Shown: positions 1 through 9,863 of the stretch, piece by piece
Layout: every line of letters begins with the position of its first letter
Position numbering within the stretch: the stretch's first letter is position 1
Assembly (NCBI RefSeq): GCF_959020145.1
Contig: NZ_CAUEQY010000003.1
Location: 62,001-126,000 of the forward strand
Length of the DNA stretch: 64,000 nucleotides
Direction of reading: 5' to 3'
DNA from: an uncultured Bifidobacterium sp.
Lineage (GTDB): Bacteria; Actinomycetota; Actinomycetes; Actinomycetales; Bifidobacteriaceae
Notes under the pieces: generated by a model
Database searches by the model: none
What the model was told of the DNA's origin: nothing
Seen by the model: the letters and a program-made list of their open reading frames with translations, nothing else
Translations under genes and position numbers: made by a program

Positions 1-3000
1 ACCGGCTTGATGGCTTTGCGTGCCTTGGCAAGCGAAAGCGCGCGGATACGCCGAAACACGTCTTTGTGGAGCCATTGCTGGGGCGTTTGCCGAGGTGACC
101 GTTCCGATGCTGAATCATCGGAACCATTGGCGTCCGCTCCGGCCGCATCATCGACGAAATGGCCTTTCAGCAGTTCGCCTTTGGCATGTAATTCATCCAA
201 CATGCGTACGCCTTGGACAGCGTCCAATCCCAGTTCGGCGATCATCTGATCCGCGGTGAATGGGCCATGCGTTTTGGCATATCGCGCCACACGGCCGGCA
301 ATGTCGGTCTCGTCCAAATCGTTCCAGAACGTCCGTCCGGCAAGCTCCTTCCCAACCTGCGCGATGACGTCGGCATCCAACAGCGAAGCCATGTCAGTGG
401 CGCCCAGAAGACGTTCCAGCACTTCCGGGTCCATGGACAGCAGTTGCGTGCTGCGTTCGGCTTGCGGCACGTCGTATTGGTACATGACCGCGCCCACGTA
501 TCCGAACAGCATGTTTTCCGCGAACGGCGACGGCGTTTCCGTGACGGTCTCGCTCAAAGAGATGACGCCGGAGCGTAATCCGGACATCACATGTTTCAGC
601 GCGGGCAGATCGTACACGTCCTGTAGGCATTCGCGTGCGGTTTCCAACAGCAACGGGAAGTTCTTCCGAGTTCGGGCGGCGTTGAGCAGTTGCGCCGCGC
701 GCAGCCGCTGCTGCCATAAGGGGACGCGTCTGCCGGGGTTGGCGCGTGGCAGGAACAGCGATCGCGCCGCGCATTCTCGGAATCGTGCGGCATACAGCAC
801 GCTTTCGCCGACTTGTGTTTCGATGATGCGTTGCAGCTCTTCCGTGTCGAACAGCAGCAGCTCGCGGATCGGCAGGTTGCCGTCGCCGTCCGGGAGGCGG
901 ATGATGATGCCGTCGTCGGCCGCGTATACCTGCCCATCGAACCCGTATCGTTGTTTGATACGTGTGGTGATGGCCATGGCCCATGGTTCGTGCACGCGTC
1001 TGCCGTATGGCGAGTGGACGATCACACGCCAATCGCCTTCTTCATCCTGGCAGCGTTCGACGACCAGCTCACGGTCGTTGGGAATCGTTCCCGTGGCGGC
1101 GCGCTGTTCGGCAAGCAGGTCGGCAAGATTGCCGATGGCGTTGTCGTCCAATCCGTCACGACGTAGACGTGCGATTGTTGTCGTGTCGAATCGGCTGGTC
1201 TTGTCTCCTGCGATGCCGTCCGAGACTTCCGCGCGTAGTCCTTGCGCCATATCGCGTATGAATCGGCCTTGGGACCGTCCGAATGCCGCGTCCCGCCCGT
1301 CGCCTTCGCCATGCCAGAACGGCAGTCGGGCGGTACGTCCTGGAGCAGGAACCACCACCACACGGTCCCGGGTGATTTCCTGGATCTGCCAGGTCGATGT
1401 GCCGAGGGTGATGACGTCTCCGACCCGGGATTCGTACACCATTTCCTCGTCCAGCTCCCCCACTTTGCGTGGGCCCGGTCCGGAGCCTTCTTCGGGAAGC
1501 ACCACGGTGTAGGTTCCTCGGTCGGGTATGGTGCCTCCGCTGGTCACGGCCAGTCGTTGAGCGCCAGGGCGCGCGGAGATGAGACCCGCCTCTTCGTTGT
1601 ATTGCAGTGGTGGCCGGAAGGCGGAGAAATCCTCGCCGTTGTAGGCGCCGGTCATCATGCCCATCACAGCATCGAACATGGTTCTGTCGAGATCTTCGAA
1701 TGGCGCGGCCTTGCGCACGGTCACGTACCAGTCGTCTGGTTTCAGATCATCCATCGCCGCGGCGGCGACGGTTTGCTGGGCAAGCACGTCCAAGGGGTTG
1801 CATGGAATGGTCAGTGTTTCGATGTCTCCGGAGCGCATGCATTCGATGCTTGCGGCCGTGCCGATGATTTGCTCTCGTGTAATCGGGTAGAACAGTGCAT
1901 GCGAGACTCCCCCGACCTTGTGGTCGGCGCGCCCCACCCGCTGCAATCCCGAGGACACGGACAATGGCGGTGCGATCTGGATGACCAGATCCACCGACCC
2001 CATGTCGATGCCGAGTTCAAGGCTTGATGTGGCGACCACGCAACGCAATTGGCCGCGTTTGAGCTGCTCTTCGATCTGTTTGCGCCGGTCTTTGGAAACG
2101 GAACCATGATGCGCCATGGCGATCGCGTCGGCGTCCGCATGCGAGGAGACCAGCATGGTGGTGGAGCCGACCACGGAATCGTAGTGTTTGGCGAAGCCTT
2201 CACGGCCTTCCGGGGAGCCCAGATCCGGATACGGCTGGGTGGAATCACTGGCTGTGGACTCCGGCTGGGATGCGTTGTCCGACACACTCAAGGCCGTTCG
2301 GCCAAGCCTACGGTCGGACAGCGCATCCCACCCTGCGTCCGCTTTGACGGCGGTTTCAGACCCAGTTTTCCGGGATGTGCGCAATTGCGCATACAGGTCG
2401 TTGAGCCGTGCGGTGAGTTTTTCCGCAAGGCCACGGGAGTTGACGAACACGAGGGTGGTGTGGTGTTTCAGCACTTCGTCAAGCACGCTGCGTTCGATGG
2501 CCGGCCATACCGAACCTCCGGTTGAAACCCGTGAGGTATGTTCGTCTCCCCCGACCGAAGTCAGTCCTTTACGTTCCGCCAATGCTTCCATGGCAGGACT
2601 CACCCCGGAAATATGCGTGGTATGGCGGTTCGGAAGTTTCACGGCGCCTGCCCTCCGCCCTGCGTCGTCGGAGACGGGATCGCGCATGGCCGAAAGCGGT
2701 TCCACCACTTTCAGATCCATGTCGGGGTGCGATTCGGGTCTGATGACGCGTACCGGCCGCGTGCCGCCAAGGAAACGTGCGGCTTCGGCCGGCGGTTCCA
2801 CAGTGGCGGAAAGCCCGATGCGTTGGACAGACCGGCCGGCAAGGCTTTCCAATCGTTCCAAGCTCAGCGCCAGGTGCGCGCCACGTTTGGAGCCCGCGAT
2901 GGCGTGCACTTCATCCACGATAACGGTATCAACGGCGGAAAGTATCCGTCGCGCCTTGGAGGTGAGCAGCAGGAACAGCGATTCGGGCGTGGTTACGAGG

Positions 3001-3512
3001 ATATCCGGCGGATGGCTGACGATTCTGCGCCGTTCCTGCGGCGTGGTGTCGCCGCTTCGTATGCCCACGCTGACTTTCGGCGATGGCAATCCCATCGCCT
3101 CGCACTGTCCGGCGATGCCGGCCAATGGCGCTTGGAGGTTCTTGGCCACATCCACGCCCAGAGCCTTCAATGGCGAAATATACAGGATCCTGACGCCGCG
3201 GACGGGTTTGCGTTTCTTGGCATTGCAATCGGATTCAGCCGTGCCGTCCCCACCGCCGGACGTCCGCAATAAGCCATCGTCCTTCCCCGTCATCAGACGG
3301 TCGATTGCGGAAAGGAAGGCGCACAATGTCTTGCCGGAGCCGGTGGGCGCCACCACCAACACGTTCTCGCCGGAGCGGATGGCCGGCCATGCCAGACGTT
3401 GCGCCTCCGTCGGAGCATTGAACGCATGCTTGAACCAGGCATTGGTAGCCTCCGAGAACAAGTCCATGCATTCGTACATACGTTCGATTATGGCATCGTC
3501 TTCAGACATCAT
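1..3512 (-). CDS. lhr: Lhr-type superfamily 2 DNA helicase, 3' end cut by window edge
   Basis: Large ATP-dependent DNA helicase of the Lhr family, expected to unwind DNA or RNA-DNA hybrids in repair. The frame is open from two consecutive ATG codons (3512, 3509) to the left edge, about 1170 codons, and the C-terminus is missing; actinobacterial Lhr is usually about 1500 residues. Visible motifs: Walker A APTGSGKT near residue 55, ISPLKAL (motif Ia), TTPESL, DEVH box (motif II), GLSATVEP (motif III), then the second RecA domain with VFVNSRG and the family hallmark SSLELGIDMGSVD followed by LQRVGRADHKVGG. No clear Shine-Dalgarno precedes the start. The next gene upstream (MFS transporter, same strand) ends 90 bp away. 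The family call is firm; the exact start is not. Confidence 0.9.
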   Translation of the reverse strand, partial: MMSEDDAIIERMYECMDLFSEATNAWFKHAFNAPTEAQRLAWPAIRSGENVLVVAPTGSGKTLCAFLSAIDRLMTGKDDGLLRTSGGGDGTAESDCNAKKRKPVRGVRILYISPLKALGVDVAKNLQAPLAGIAGQCEAMGLPSPKVSVGIRSGDTTPQERRRIVSHPPDILVTTPESLFLLLTSKARRILSAVDTVIVDEVHAIAGSKRGAHLALSLERLESLAGRSVQRIGLSATVEPPAEAARFLGGTRPVRVIRPESHPDMDLKVVEPLSAMRDPVSDDAGRRAGAVKLPNRHTTHISGVSPAMEALAERKGLTSVGGDEHTSRVSTGGSVWPAIERSVLDEVLKHHTTLVFVNSRGLAEKLTARLNDLYAQLRTSRKTGSETAVKADAGWDALSDRRLGRTALSVSDNASQPESTASDSTQPYPDLGSPEGREGFAKHYDSVVGSTTMLVSSHADADAIAMAHHGSVSKDRRKQIEEQLKRGQLRCVVATSSLELGIDMGSVDLVIQIAPPLSVSSGLQRVGRADHKVGGVSHALFYPITREQIIGTAASIECMRSGDIETLTIPCNPLDVLAQQTVAAAAMDDLKPDDWYVTVRKAAPFEDLDRTMFDAVMGMMTGAYNGEDFSAFRPPLQYNEEAGLISARPGAQRLAVTSGGTIPDRGTYTVVLPEEGSGPGPRKVGELDEEMVYESRVGDVITLGTSTWQIQEITRDRVVVVPAPGRTARLPFWHGEGDGRDAAFGRSQGRFIRDMAQGLRAEVSDGIAGDKTSRFDTTTIARLRRDGLDDNAIGNLADLLAEQRAATGTIPNDRELVVERCQDEEGDWRVIVHSPYGRRVHEPWAMAITTRIKQRYGFDGQVYAADDGIIIRLPDGDGNLPIRELLLFDTEELQRIIETQVGESVLYAARFRECAARSLFLPRANPGRRVPLWQQRLRAAQLLNAARTRKNFPLLLETARECLQDVYDLPALKHVMSGLRSGVISLSETVTETPSPFAENMLFGYVGAVMYQYDVPQAERSTQLLSMDPEVLERLLGATDMASLLDADVIAQVGKELAGRTFWNDLDETDIAGRVARYAKTHGPFTADQMIAELGLDAVQGVRMLDELHAKGELLKGHFVDDAAGADANGSDDSASERSPRQTPQQWLHKDVFRRIRALSLAKARKAIKP

Positions 3513-3602
3513 CCACAACCGGCAGAAACCCCGTCATTCGTCGTCGACCCATTCGAGCACACCGCCCGGCTGACGCATTCGAGCGTCTCACATATGGCGT
3601 CG

Positions 3603-4790
3603 TCAGGCGGCCGCACGGTCGCCGCACTTGCGGCGCAAGGTCTCATGCATGGCGACCATCAGCGCCAGGAACACCACCAGATAGAACGGGAACAGGTTGA
3701 CCGAAACATGTTGCGCGATCAGCCCGAACAGCGGCGGCATGCACATCGATCCCACATAGGCGCAGGCCATCTGCATGCCGACGATGGCCTGGGACTTGTC
3801 CTTGCCGAAATAGGTCGGCGTGGAGTGGATGACGCATGGATAGATCGGCGCGCATCCCAGGCCGATGACCATCAGTCCCGCGATGGTGCCGATGTGATGC
3901 GGCAGCGGCAGCAGCATGATGATGACACCCGTCAATACCAGGGCCTGACCGAGGCGGATCATAGACGGATCGCTCAATCTCATGGTGAGGAATCCGCTTG
4001 CGAGACGCCCGACGGTGATGCCGATACAGAACAGGCTTCCCCACATGGCGGCCGTGGTCTTATCGATGCCCTTGCCGAGCACCATATAGCTGCTGGCCCA
4101 CAGCATGGCGGTGGATTCAAGCGCGCAATAGCAGAAGAACATGACGAGGATCTCGCGTGCGCCACGAATCGCGAGCACGCCACGGATACCGAGCGGCTTA
4201 CGCGGTCCGTCACCCTCAGTTGTCTCTTCGGTGTCTTGTGCGGTGCGTGTCTTCCACAGTGGCAGGCTGAAAACCAGTACCGCGGTAAGCGCTATCTGCA
4301 GGATGGAGATGTACCGGTATCCCCACGACCAGCCTTGACCCGCGCCCAATGCATACGCCATGATGTACGGGCCAAGCAGCGTGCCCAATCCCCACATGGC
4401 GTGCAGCCAGCTCATGTGACGGCTTTCATAGTGGATCGCGACATAGTTGTTCAACGCGGCGTCGACGCCGCCTGCTCCCAATCCATAAGGAATCGCGAAC
4501 AACAGCAGCATCCAGTAATTCGGCGCGATCGAGAAACCGAACAAAGCGAACGCCGTCAATGCCACGGATACCACAGTGACCTTGCCCGCGCCGAATCGCA
4601 AAGTCATTCGATCGGACAGCAACGCGGACACAATGGTGCCCGCCGAAATGGTCATGGAAATGCCACCCTCCCAGGAAACAGGCGCATTCAAATCGGTGCC
4701 CATCGTCGGCCAGGCGGCCCCGAGCACGGCATCCGGCAAGCCCAGACTGATGAAAGCCACATAAATCACGGCAAGCAGCAGATTAGCCAT
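3603..4790 (-). CDS. Major facilitator superfamily transporter
   Basis: A 395-residue integral membrane protein of the MFS, with about 12 hydrophobic segments, beginning inside the first membrane helix. It contains the MFS loop 2-3 type sequence (SDRMTLRFGAGKV), a glycine-rich helix with YGLGAGGVDAALN, and HAMWGLGTLLGP, a pattern common in sugar-type and YbjJ-like MFS proteins. The start is set by an AAAGGAG Shine-Dalgarno seven bases before the ATG. It probably moves a small solute or drug across the plasma membrane; the substrate cannot be told from sequence. It stands alone between parE and lhr. An inverted repeat in its upstream region (4854-4875) may be an operator. Confidence 0.85.
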   Translation of the reverse strand: MANLLLAVIYVAFISLGLPDAVLGAAWPTMGTDLNAPVSWEGGISMTISAGTIVSALLSDRMTLRFGAGKVTVVSVALTAFALFGFSIAPNYWMLLLFAIPYGLGAGGVDAALNNYVAIHYESRHMSWLHAMWGLGTLLGPYIMAYALGAGQGWSWGYRYISILQIALTAVLVFSLPLWKTRTAQDTEETTEGDGPRKPLGIRGVLAIRGAREILVMFFCYCALESTAMLWASSYMVLGKGIDKTTAAMWGSLFCIGITVGRLASGFLTMRLSDPSMIRLGQALVLTGVIIMLLPLPHHIGTIAGLMVIGLGCAPIYPCVIHSTPTYFGKDKSQAIVGMQMACAYVGSMCMPPLFGLIAQHVSVNLFPFYLVVFLALMVAMHETLRRKCGDRAAA

Positions 4791-4841
4791 GAATCAGCTC
4801 CTTTGATGGTTCCATGGACGCGATGGTCCGAATTCGTCATA

Positions 4842-4875
4842 CAGTTTACCCGCAGTTACCTACCAAACGGTAACT
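4842..4875. promoter_or_regulatory. Inverted repeat upstream of the MFS gene
   Basis: AGTTACC (4854-4860) and GGTAACT (4869-4875) form a 7+7 inverted repeat with an eight-base spacer. A related half site, AGTTTACC, lies just before it (4842-4849). It sits 64-86 bp upstream of the MFS start codon in the 240-bp parE-MFS intergenic region. It looks like a repressor operator, but no linked regulator is present in the window. Confidence 0.35.
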
Positions 4876-5032
4876 AGCGATTTGCGGTACCGATTCAACG
4901 TCTGATTCCGGTCGAAGCATGATTCGGTCTTGTTTTCGGTCCTGTTCCAAGAAGCGAGCAGGCGTTGGTTCCGGCAAAAAATGCGGAAGGCGGGTTTCGA
5001 CGGAACGGAACCTACCTCCCATGCAATCAAGA

Positions 5033-7357
5033 TCAGGTGTCGATCTTGGAACGGTCGAAATCGTCGGCGTTCTCCACGATGAACGCCTTGCGCGGCGGCA
5101 CGTCATCACCCATGAGCAGGCTGAAGATGTGGCTGGCCTGTTCGGCGTCCTCCATGCGGATACGGCGCAGCATACGGGTGCGCGGATCCATGGTGGTATC
5201 GGCCAGCTGGTCGGCGTCCATCTCACCCAAACCCTTGTAACGCTGGATGTCCTCGTTGTAGCCGATGTGCTTTTTATCAAGCTCGGCGAGTTTGCCTGCC
5301 AACTCATCATCGGAATACGTGTAGATGTACTCGCCCTTATGCGTACCCGTCAACGCGATACGATGCAGCGGCGGCACGGCGGCATACACATGACCGTATT
5401 CGATAAGCGGCCGCATGTACCGGTAGAACAGCGTCAGCAGCAGGATGCGGATGTGCGCGCCGTCGACATCGGCATCGGTCATCATGATGATCTTGTTGTA
5501 TCGGGCCTGTTCGATGTCGAAGCTTGCGCCGGAGCCTGCGCCGACCACCTGGATGATGGCTGCGCATTCCTTGTTGGACAGCATCTGCGCGAGCGATGCC
5601 TTCTGCACGTTGAGGATTTTGCCTCGAATCGGCAGCAACGCTTGGAAACCGGAATTACGGGCGGCCTTGGCTGTGCCCAATGCGGAATCACCCTCGACGA
5701 TGAACAGTTCGGCCACATCGTCATTGCCGGGCTGGCAGTCGGACAGTTTCGGCGGCATGGACGCGGATTCAAGCGCGTTCTTACGGCGTGTGACTTCCTT
5801 GGTCTTGCGCGCCTGCACGCGGGCATGCATTTCGCCGACGATTTTCTCCAGCACGCGGCCGGACTGTTCCTTGTAACCGCGTTTGGAGCCGGTAATCATC
5901 TCACCGAACTGCTTATCGGTCATTCTGGAGACGATCGGCTTGACTTGCGCGGTGCCGAGCACGTCCTTGGTCTGGCCTTGGAACTGCGGTTCGGCGATGC
6001 GGACGGTGACGACGGCCACCAGACCGGCGAGAATGTCGTCACGTTCCACCTTCATATGGGAATCCTTGAGATTCACCTTGAGTTTGCGCGCGTTGTCCTC
6101 GATGGCCTTGCGCACCTGCTTGGTGATGCCTTGGAGGAAGCCGTCCACGTGCATGCCGCCGCCGGGCGTCTCCACCACGTTGACGAAGCTGCGCATGGTG
6201 GTGTCGTAGCCGTTGGTCCATCGCATGGCGATATCGACTGCGCAATCACGCGTCACCTTCTGCGCATGCAGTTCACCATCGTCTCCGACCGCCTGCGTTT
6301 CTTCAACATACGTGTCCTCGCCGGCGATGCGCCAAATATCGGAGACCGCTTCGCCTTTGGACAGGAAGTCGACGAAATCCTTCACGCCTCCGGTATGGCA
6401 GAATTCTTCGACGCGCGCATGCGGATATTTCGGCTGCACGGGTTGGGAAACGGTTTCCTGCGATTGCGTGGCAGCATCGTTTTCTTGCGATTCGGCTGAT
6501 TCATCAGCTTCGGCTGAATCCTCCTGCAGTATGTCGGCAGAGGTTCCGATATCATCCGTTTCAGCGGACGTGTTCTCTTCCGTCACCTGTTCGATGACAT
6601 TGTCATCGACTTCCAGCATTTCGTCAATGGACTCGTCGCCGGTTTCGGGAATGTTCTCGTCGATGACGGTGATTTTCAGTCCTGGCACCAGGAAACTGGT
6701 CTGCCGTACACGGTCGATGAGCTGGTCATAGCTGAATTCAGCGGTGTCGTTGAAAATCTCCGGATCCGCCCAATAGCGGATGCGGGTACCCGTGGTCTTC
6801 GGACTGACTTTGCCGATGATCTCAAGTTCGGTGGGACGATTCTTGCGCGTCTTCTTGAATGGCGAATCGGGAGACGGGTGTTCCGGATCAACGTCGGAAT
6901 ACACTCCGGGGTGGCCCTGATGGAAAGCCATGTGGTGGGTTTTGCCGTCACGATCCACTTCCACGTCGAGACGGGAGCTCAATGCGTTCACCACGGATGA
7001 GCCGACACCATGCAGACCGCCGGAAGCGCCATACGAGGAATTGCCGAATTTGGCGCCGGCATGCAGCTTGGTCAGCACCACTTCCACGCCGGTGAGCTTG
7101 GTTTTCGGCTCCACGTCCACCGGAATGCCTCGGCCATTGTCCGCCACTTCAACGGAACCATCGTCATGCAAGGTCACGATGATGTGGTTGCAGGCTCCCG
7201 CAAGAGCCTCATCGACGGCATTGTCGATGATCTCCCACAGGCAGTGCATCAGGCCCTGGCTGTCGGTCGTGCCGATGTACATGCCCGGACGTTTGCGCAC
7301 CGCATCCAAGCCTTCGAGCACGGTAAGACTCTCAGCACCGTAATTATCCTTAGCCAT
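5033..7357 (-). CDS. parE: DNA topoisomerase IV subunit B (type IIA GyrB/ParE family)
   Basis: ATPase subunit of a type IIA topoisomerase acting with ParC in chromosome decatenation. The GHKL ATPase signatures are present in order: EIIDNAVDEALAG, DNGRGIPV, GGLHGVGSSVVNALS. The Toprim region has VEGDSALGTAK, LPIRGKILNVQKA and MTDADVDGAHIR, and the C-terminus has YKGLGEMDADQL. Toprim reads EGDSALG rather than the EGDSAGG of most GyrB. About 774 residues from ATG 7357; a TTG four codons upstream is an alternative start. An acidic, low-complexity insertion of about 80 residues (roughly 233-312) interrupts the transducer domain. Position next to the sigma factor gene and lack of a gyrA neighbour favour ParE over GyrB. 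Confidence 0.88.
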   Translation of the reverse strand: MAKDNYGAESLTVLEGLDAVRKRPGMYIGTTDSQGLMHCLWEIIDNAVDEALAGACNHIIVTLHDDGSVEVADNGRGIPVDVEPKTKLTGVEVVLTKLHAGAKFGNSSYGASGGLHGVGSSVVNALSSRLDVEVDRDGKTHHMAFHQGHPGVYSDVDPEHPSPDSPFKKTRKNRPTELEIIGKVSPKTTGTRIRYWADPEIFNDTAEFSYDQLIDRVRQTSFLVPGLKITVIDENIPETGDESIDEMLEVDDNVIEQVTEENTSAETDDIGTSADILQEDSAEADESAESQENDAATQSQETVSQPVQPKYPHARVEEFCHTGGVKDFVDFLSKGEAVSDIWRIAGEDTYVEETQAVGDDGELHAQKVTRDCAVDIAMRWTNGYDTTMRSFVNVVETPGGGMHVDGFLQGITKQVRKAIEDNARKLKVNLKDSHMKVERDDILAGLVAVVTVRIAEPQFQGQTKDVLGTAQVKPIVSRMTDKQFGEMITGSKRGYKEQSGRVLEKIVGEMHARVQARKTKEVTRRKNALESASMPPKLSDCQPGNDDVAELFIVEGDSALGTAKAARNSGFQALLPIRGKILNVQKASLAQMLSNKECAAIIQVVGAGSGASFDIEQARYNKIIMMTDADVDGAHIRILLLTLFYRYMRPLIEYGHVYAAVPPLHRIALTGTHKGEYIYTYSDDELAGKLAELDKKHIGYNEDIQRYKGLGEMDADQLADTTMDPRTRMLRRIRMEDAEQASHIFSLLMGDDVPPRKAFIVENADDFDRSKIDT

Positions 7358-7387
7358 GTTCCCTTTCAATTGTCGCCTTACAAGACA

Positions 7388-7430
7388 TGAAGTCGAGAAA
7401 CCCTGCGTTCATGCCGGTTTCTCGACTTCA
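7388..7430 (-). terminator. Hairpin between rpoD and parE
   Basis: A perfect 15-bp inverted repeat (7388-7402 with 7416-7430, 13-base loop) lies 22-64 bp past the sigma factor stop codon and just upstream of parE. There is no strong T tract on the minus strand, so it could be an attenuating or processing hairpin rather than a full terminator. Confidence 0.6.
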
Positions 7431-7451
7431 TTTACTCGCGTCTGATTACTA

Positions 7452-8849
7452 TCACTGGTCCAGGAAGTCGCGCAGCGTCTGCGAACGGGACGGATGGCGC
7501 AGCTTGGACATGGTCTTCGATTCGATTTGGCGGATACGTTCGCGCGTCACGCCATACACACGTCCGATATCATCCAGCGTCTTCGGCTGGCCGTCCTCCA
7601 AACCGTAGCGCATCTTGATGACGCCAGCCTCACGCGGAGACAGCGTTTCAAGCACCTGCTTGAACTGCTCCTGCAACAGCGAGAAGGCGACGGCATCGGA
7701 CGGTGCGATGGCGTCGGTGTCTTCGATCAGATCACCGAACTCGGAATCGCCATCCTCGCCCAGCGGCGTGTGCAGGGAAATCGGCTCACGCCCGTACTTC
7801 TGCACTTCCTGCACCTTCTCGACCGGCATGTCGAGCTCGCGGGCCAGTTCGTCCGGCGTAGGTTCGCGGCCGAGGTCCTGAAGCATCTGGCGCTGCACGC
7901 GGGACAGCTTGTTGATGACTTCCACCATATGCACAGGCACACGAATGGTGCGGGCCTGATCAGCCATGGCACGGGTGATGGCCTGGCGGATCCACCATGT
8001 GGCGTACGTGGAGAACTTGAAGCCCTTCTTCCAGTCGAACTTCTCTACGGCACGAATCAGACCAAGATTGCCTTCCTGAATCAAATCGAGGAACAGCATG
8101 CCACGGCCCGTATAGCGCTTGGCAAGAGAGACCACGAGTCGAAGGTTGGCTTCCAGCAGATGGTCCTTGGCGCGCTTGCCGTCGTTCGCGGCCCACTTCA
8201 GTTCACGCCGGCGCTTGAAATCCATCTTGTCGGATTCCGTGTCCAGCAGATGTTGGGCGTACAGACCGGCCTCGATGCGTTCGGACAGGTCGACTTCCTG
8301 TTCGGCGTTCAGCAGGTTCACTCGGCCGATCTGCTTCAGGTAATCCTTGACCGGATCTGCGGTGGCGCCGGCTGCGATCACACGACGCTTCGGATTGCCG
8401 GACGGCGTCAGATTGTCGTCGTCATCATCGTCACGCACCACGAAAGCGCCTTTTTCCTTGGGCTCTTCCGGCTTTTTGCGCTTGTCTTCGTCATCGTCTT
8501 CCAGTTCGGAATCGTCATCCTCGTCGATATTGTCCTCGTCGAGGTCGTCATCCTCCCCTTCGTCGTCCACGTCATCAAGGTCATCGTCGAAATCATCAAG
8601 ATCGGCATCCTCGACGGGATCGTCTTCAGGAGCGTCCTGCTCGATCAGGTTCTCTTCTTCTTCCGCTTTCTTGCTTTTCTTGGCGGCGGAGGTCTTCTTC
8701 GCGGCCGTCTTGCGCGACGTCTTCGTAGCGGTCTTTGAGGACTCGCTCTTCTTGGCAGCAGGCTTGCGCGTGGAGGCCTTTTTTCCGGAGGTGGTCTTTT
8801 CGGTCAGATCAGTCTGTTCCGTATTTACCGTCGTTTCCTTGGTGGCCAA
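7452..8849 (-). CDS. rpoD: Primary RNA polymerase sigma factor (sigma-70 group 1, HrdB/SigA type)
   Basis: The housekeeping sigma factor that directs RNA polymerase to vegetative promoters. About 465 residues from a TTG start at 8849, chosen because AGGAGG lies six bases upstream and a good promoter lies between this TTG and the more upstream ATG (8921). The N-terminal 150 residues are Lys/Ala-rich and then strongly Asp/Glu-rich, as in actinobacterial HrdB. Conserved regions follow: 1.2 ([13 protein letters not shown]), 2.1-2.2 ([20 protein letters not shown]), 2.3-2.4 ([13 protein letters not shown]), 3.0 and 4.2 ([19 protein letters not shown]). It precedes parE on the same strand, separated by a hairpin. 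Confidence 0.95.
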   Translation of the reverse strand: MATKETTVNTEQTDLTEKTTSGKKASTRKPAAKKSESSKTATKTSRKTAAKKTSAAKKSKKAEEEENLIEQDAPEDDPVEDADLDDFDDDLDDVDDEGEDDDLDEDNIDEDDDSELEDDDEDKRKKPEEPKEKGAFVVRDDDDDDNLTPSGNPKRRVIAAGATADPVKDYLKQIGRVNLLNAEQEVDLSERIEAGLYAQHLLDTESDKMDFKRRRELKWAANDGKRAKDHLLEANLRLVVSLAKRYTGRGMLFLDLIQEGNLGLIRAVEKFDWKKGFKFSTYATWWIRQAITRAMADQARTIRVPVHMVEVINKLSRVQRQMLQDLGREPTPDELARELDMPVEKVQEVQKYGREPISLHTPLGEDGDSEFGDLIEDTDAIAPSDAVAFSLLQEQFKQVLETLSPREAGVIKMRYGLEDGQPKTLDDIGRVYGVTRERIRQIESKTMSKLRHPSRSQTLRDFLDQ

Positions 8850-8878
8850 ACTTATCCTCCTATTGATCCCGCCGGAAG

Positions 8879-8907
8879 CGTATACCATATGGACCCACTT
8901 CTGGCAA
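8879..8907 (-). promoter_or_regulatory. Predicted rpoD promoter
   Basis: On the minus strand TTGCCA (8907-8902) and TATACG (8884-8879) are separated by exactly 17 bp, a good match to a vegetative promoter. Transcription would start near 8872, leaving about a 23-base leader with the AGGAGG site before the TTG start. Confidence 0.5.
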
Positions 8908-9009
8908 GGGCAAATCGTCAACTATGTGAGTTAACCATCTTGCGAGGACGATTATTCCCGCGTGTTGAGCTCACCATGCGCAAGTACCGCTTCCTTTCGG
9001 CGTGTTGCT

Positions 9010-9654
9010 CTATGTCTCTTCGGCCCATGCCGGTCCGATATGACGATGCGCCGCGGAGCAGATGATCGCCGCGAGCGAACAATTCTCATCCAACGCGAGC
9101 GCACGCATCGCGCACAGCATGGCGCGCTCATCGCCCATCCACCACAGCACATAACTGATGATGGCCAATGGCTGCACATGATACCGTTCGGGGACCATCC
9201 CGATGATGTCGAACATCATGTTGACGCCGTTGTCGCAACGTTTCGTGTCGGGTTTTCTTGATGCGTCACGGAACGATCCGTTGAGGGATTCCTCCAGATG
9301 ACGCGTGTTGCCGGGAAGTGTCGGATTGGCCATGAATCCCATGAGAAAGTCACGTGACGAACGTCGTTCATCCACGATGATGGAGACCAGCAGCGCGTCA
9401 CGCACCGCCATGGTCTGCTGCATGGCGATGGCAAGTGCTCCCGCACCGTTTCTGGACAGTCTGCATTCTGGCGATGAATCGTCATCTCCCGACGATTCAT
9501 CGGCCAGCTCATCCATCCATTCCGAGAATGGCTCCTGCAGGAAATCGCGTATGCTCTCCGCCATGCCCAGCGATTTGCAATCCTCCACCAATTGGTCTTC
9601 AAGCCGTTCCATCTCGGCTTCGCATATCGGCATGGGCTCGTCGATCGTCTTCAT
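9010..9654 (-). CDS. DUF4192-like protein
   Basis: A 214-residue soluble protein of unknown function. The C-terminal stretch with ISYVLWWMGDERAML, MRALALDENCSLAA and the final HIGPAW resembles the end of actinobacterial DUF4192 proteins, where small helical repeats count alanine-rich units after a tryptophan pair. The start is supported by AAGGAGG seven bases before the ATG. It lies upstream of rpoD on the same strand and is divergent from the polyprenyl synthase gene across about 210 bp. The family assignment is from pattern only and moderately sure. Confidence 0.6.
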   Translation of the reverse strand: MKTIDEPMPICEAEMERLEDQLVEDCKSLGMAESIRDFLQEPFSEWMDELADESSGDDDSSPECRLSRNGAGALAIAMQQTMAVRDALLVSIIVDERRSSRDFLMGFMANPTLPGNTRHLEESLNGSFRDASRKPDTKRCDNGVNMMFDIIGMVPERYHVQPLAIISYVLWWMGDERAMLCAMRALALDENCSLAAIICSAAHRHIGPAWAEET

Positions 9655-9863
9655 GTCTCGTCCTCCTTGGCGTATCGGAGCGGTCGCTTGATGCAGGCCG
9701 CTTTGTTGGAACTATGCATCATCCGGCAATGCAATGAGGCGTTTCGGGACCCCTGTGGTCGGAGAACGTGAAGCTCGGCGTGTCACGAAACGTCCGGCAC
9801 CGTCTCACCCGCTGCAATCATTATGTTTTCCTCTTGTCGAATGTGTGTGGATAACCTTGACCC

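Noticed and set aside
256..1512. Plus-strand frame of 418 codons in the helicase region
   Set aside because: The continuous minus-strand frame with helicase motifs explains the region.
4919..6499. 526-codon plus-strand open frame over parE
   Set aside because: Antisense shadow; no ribosome site or domain.
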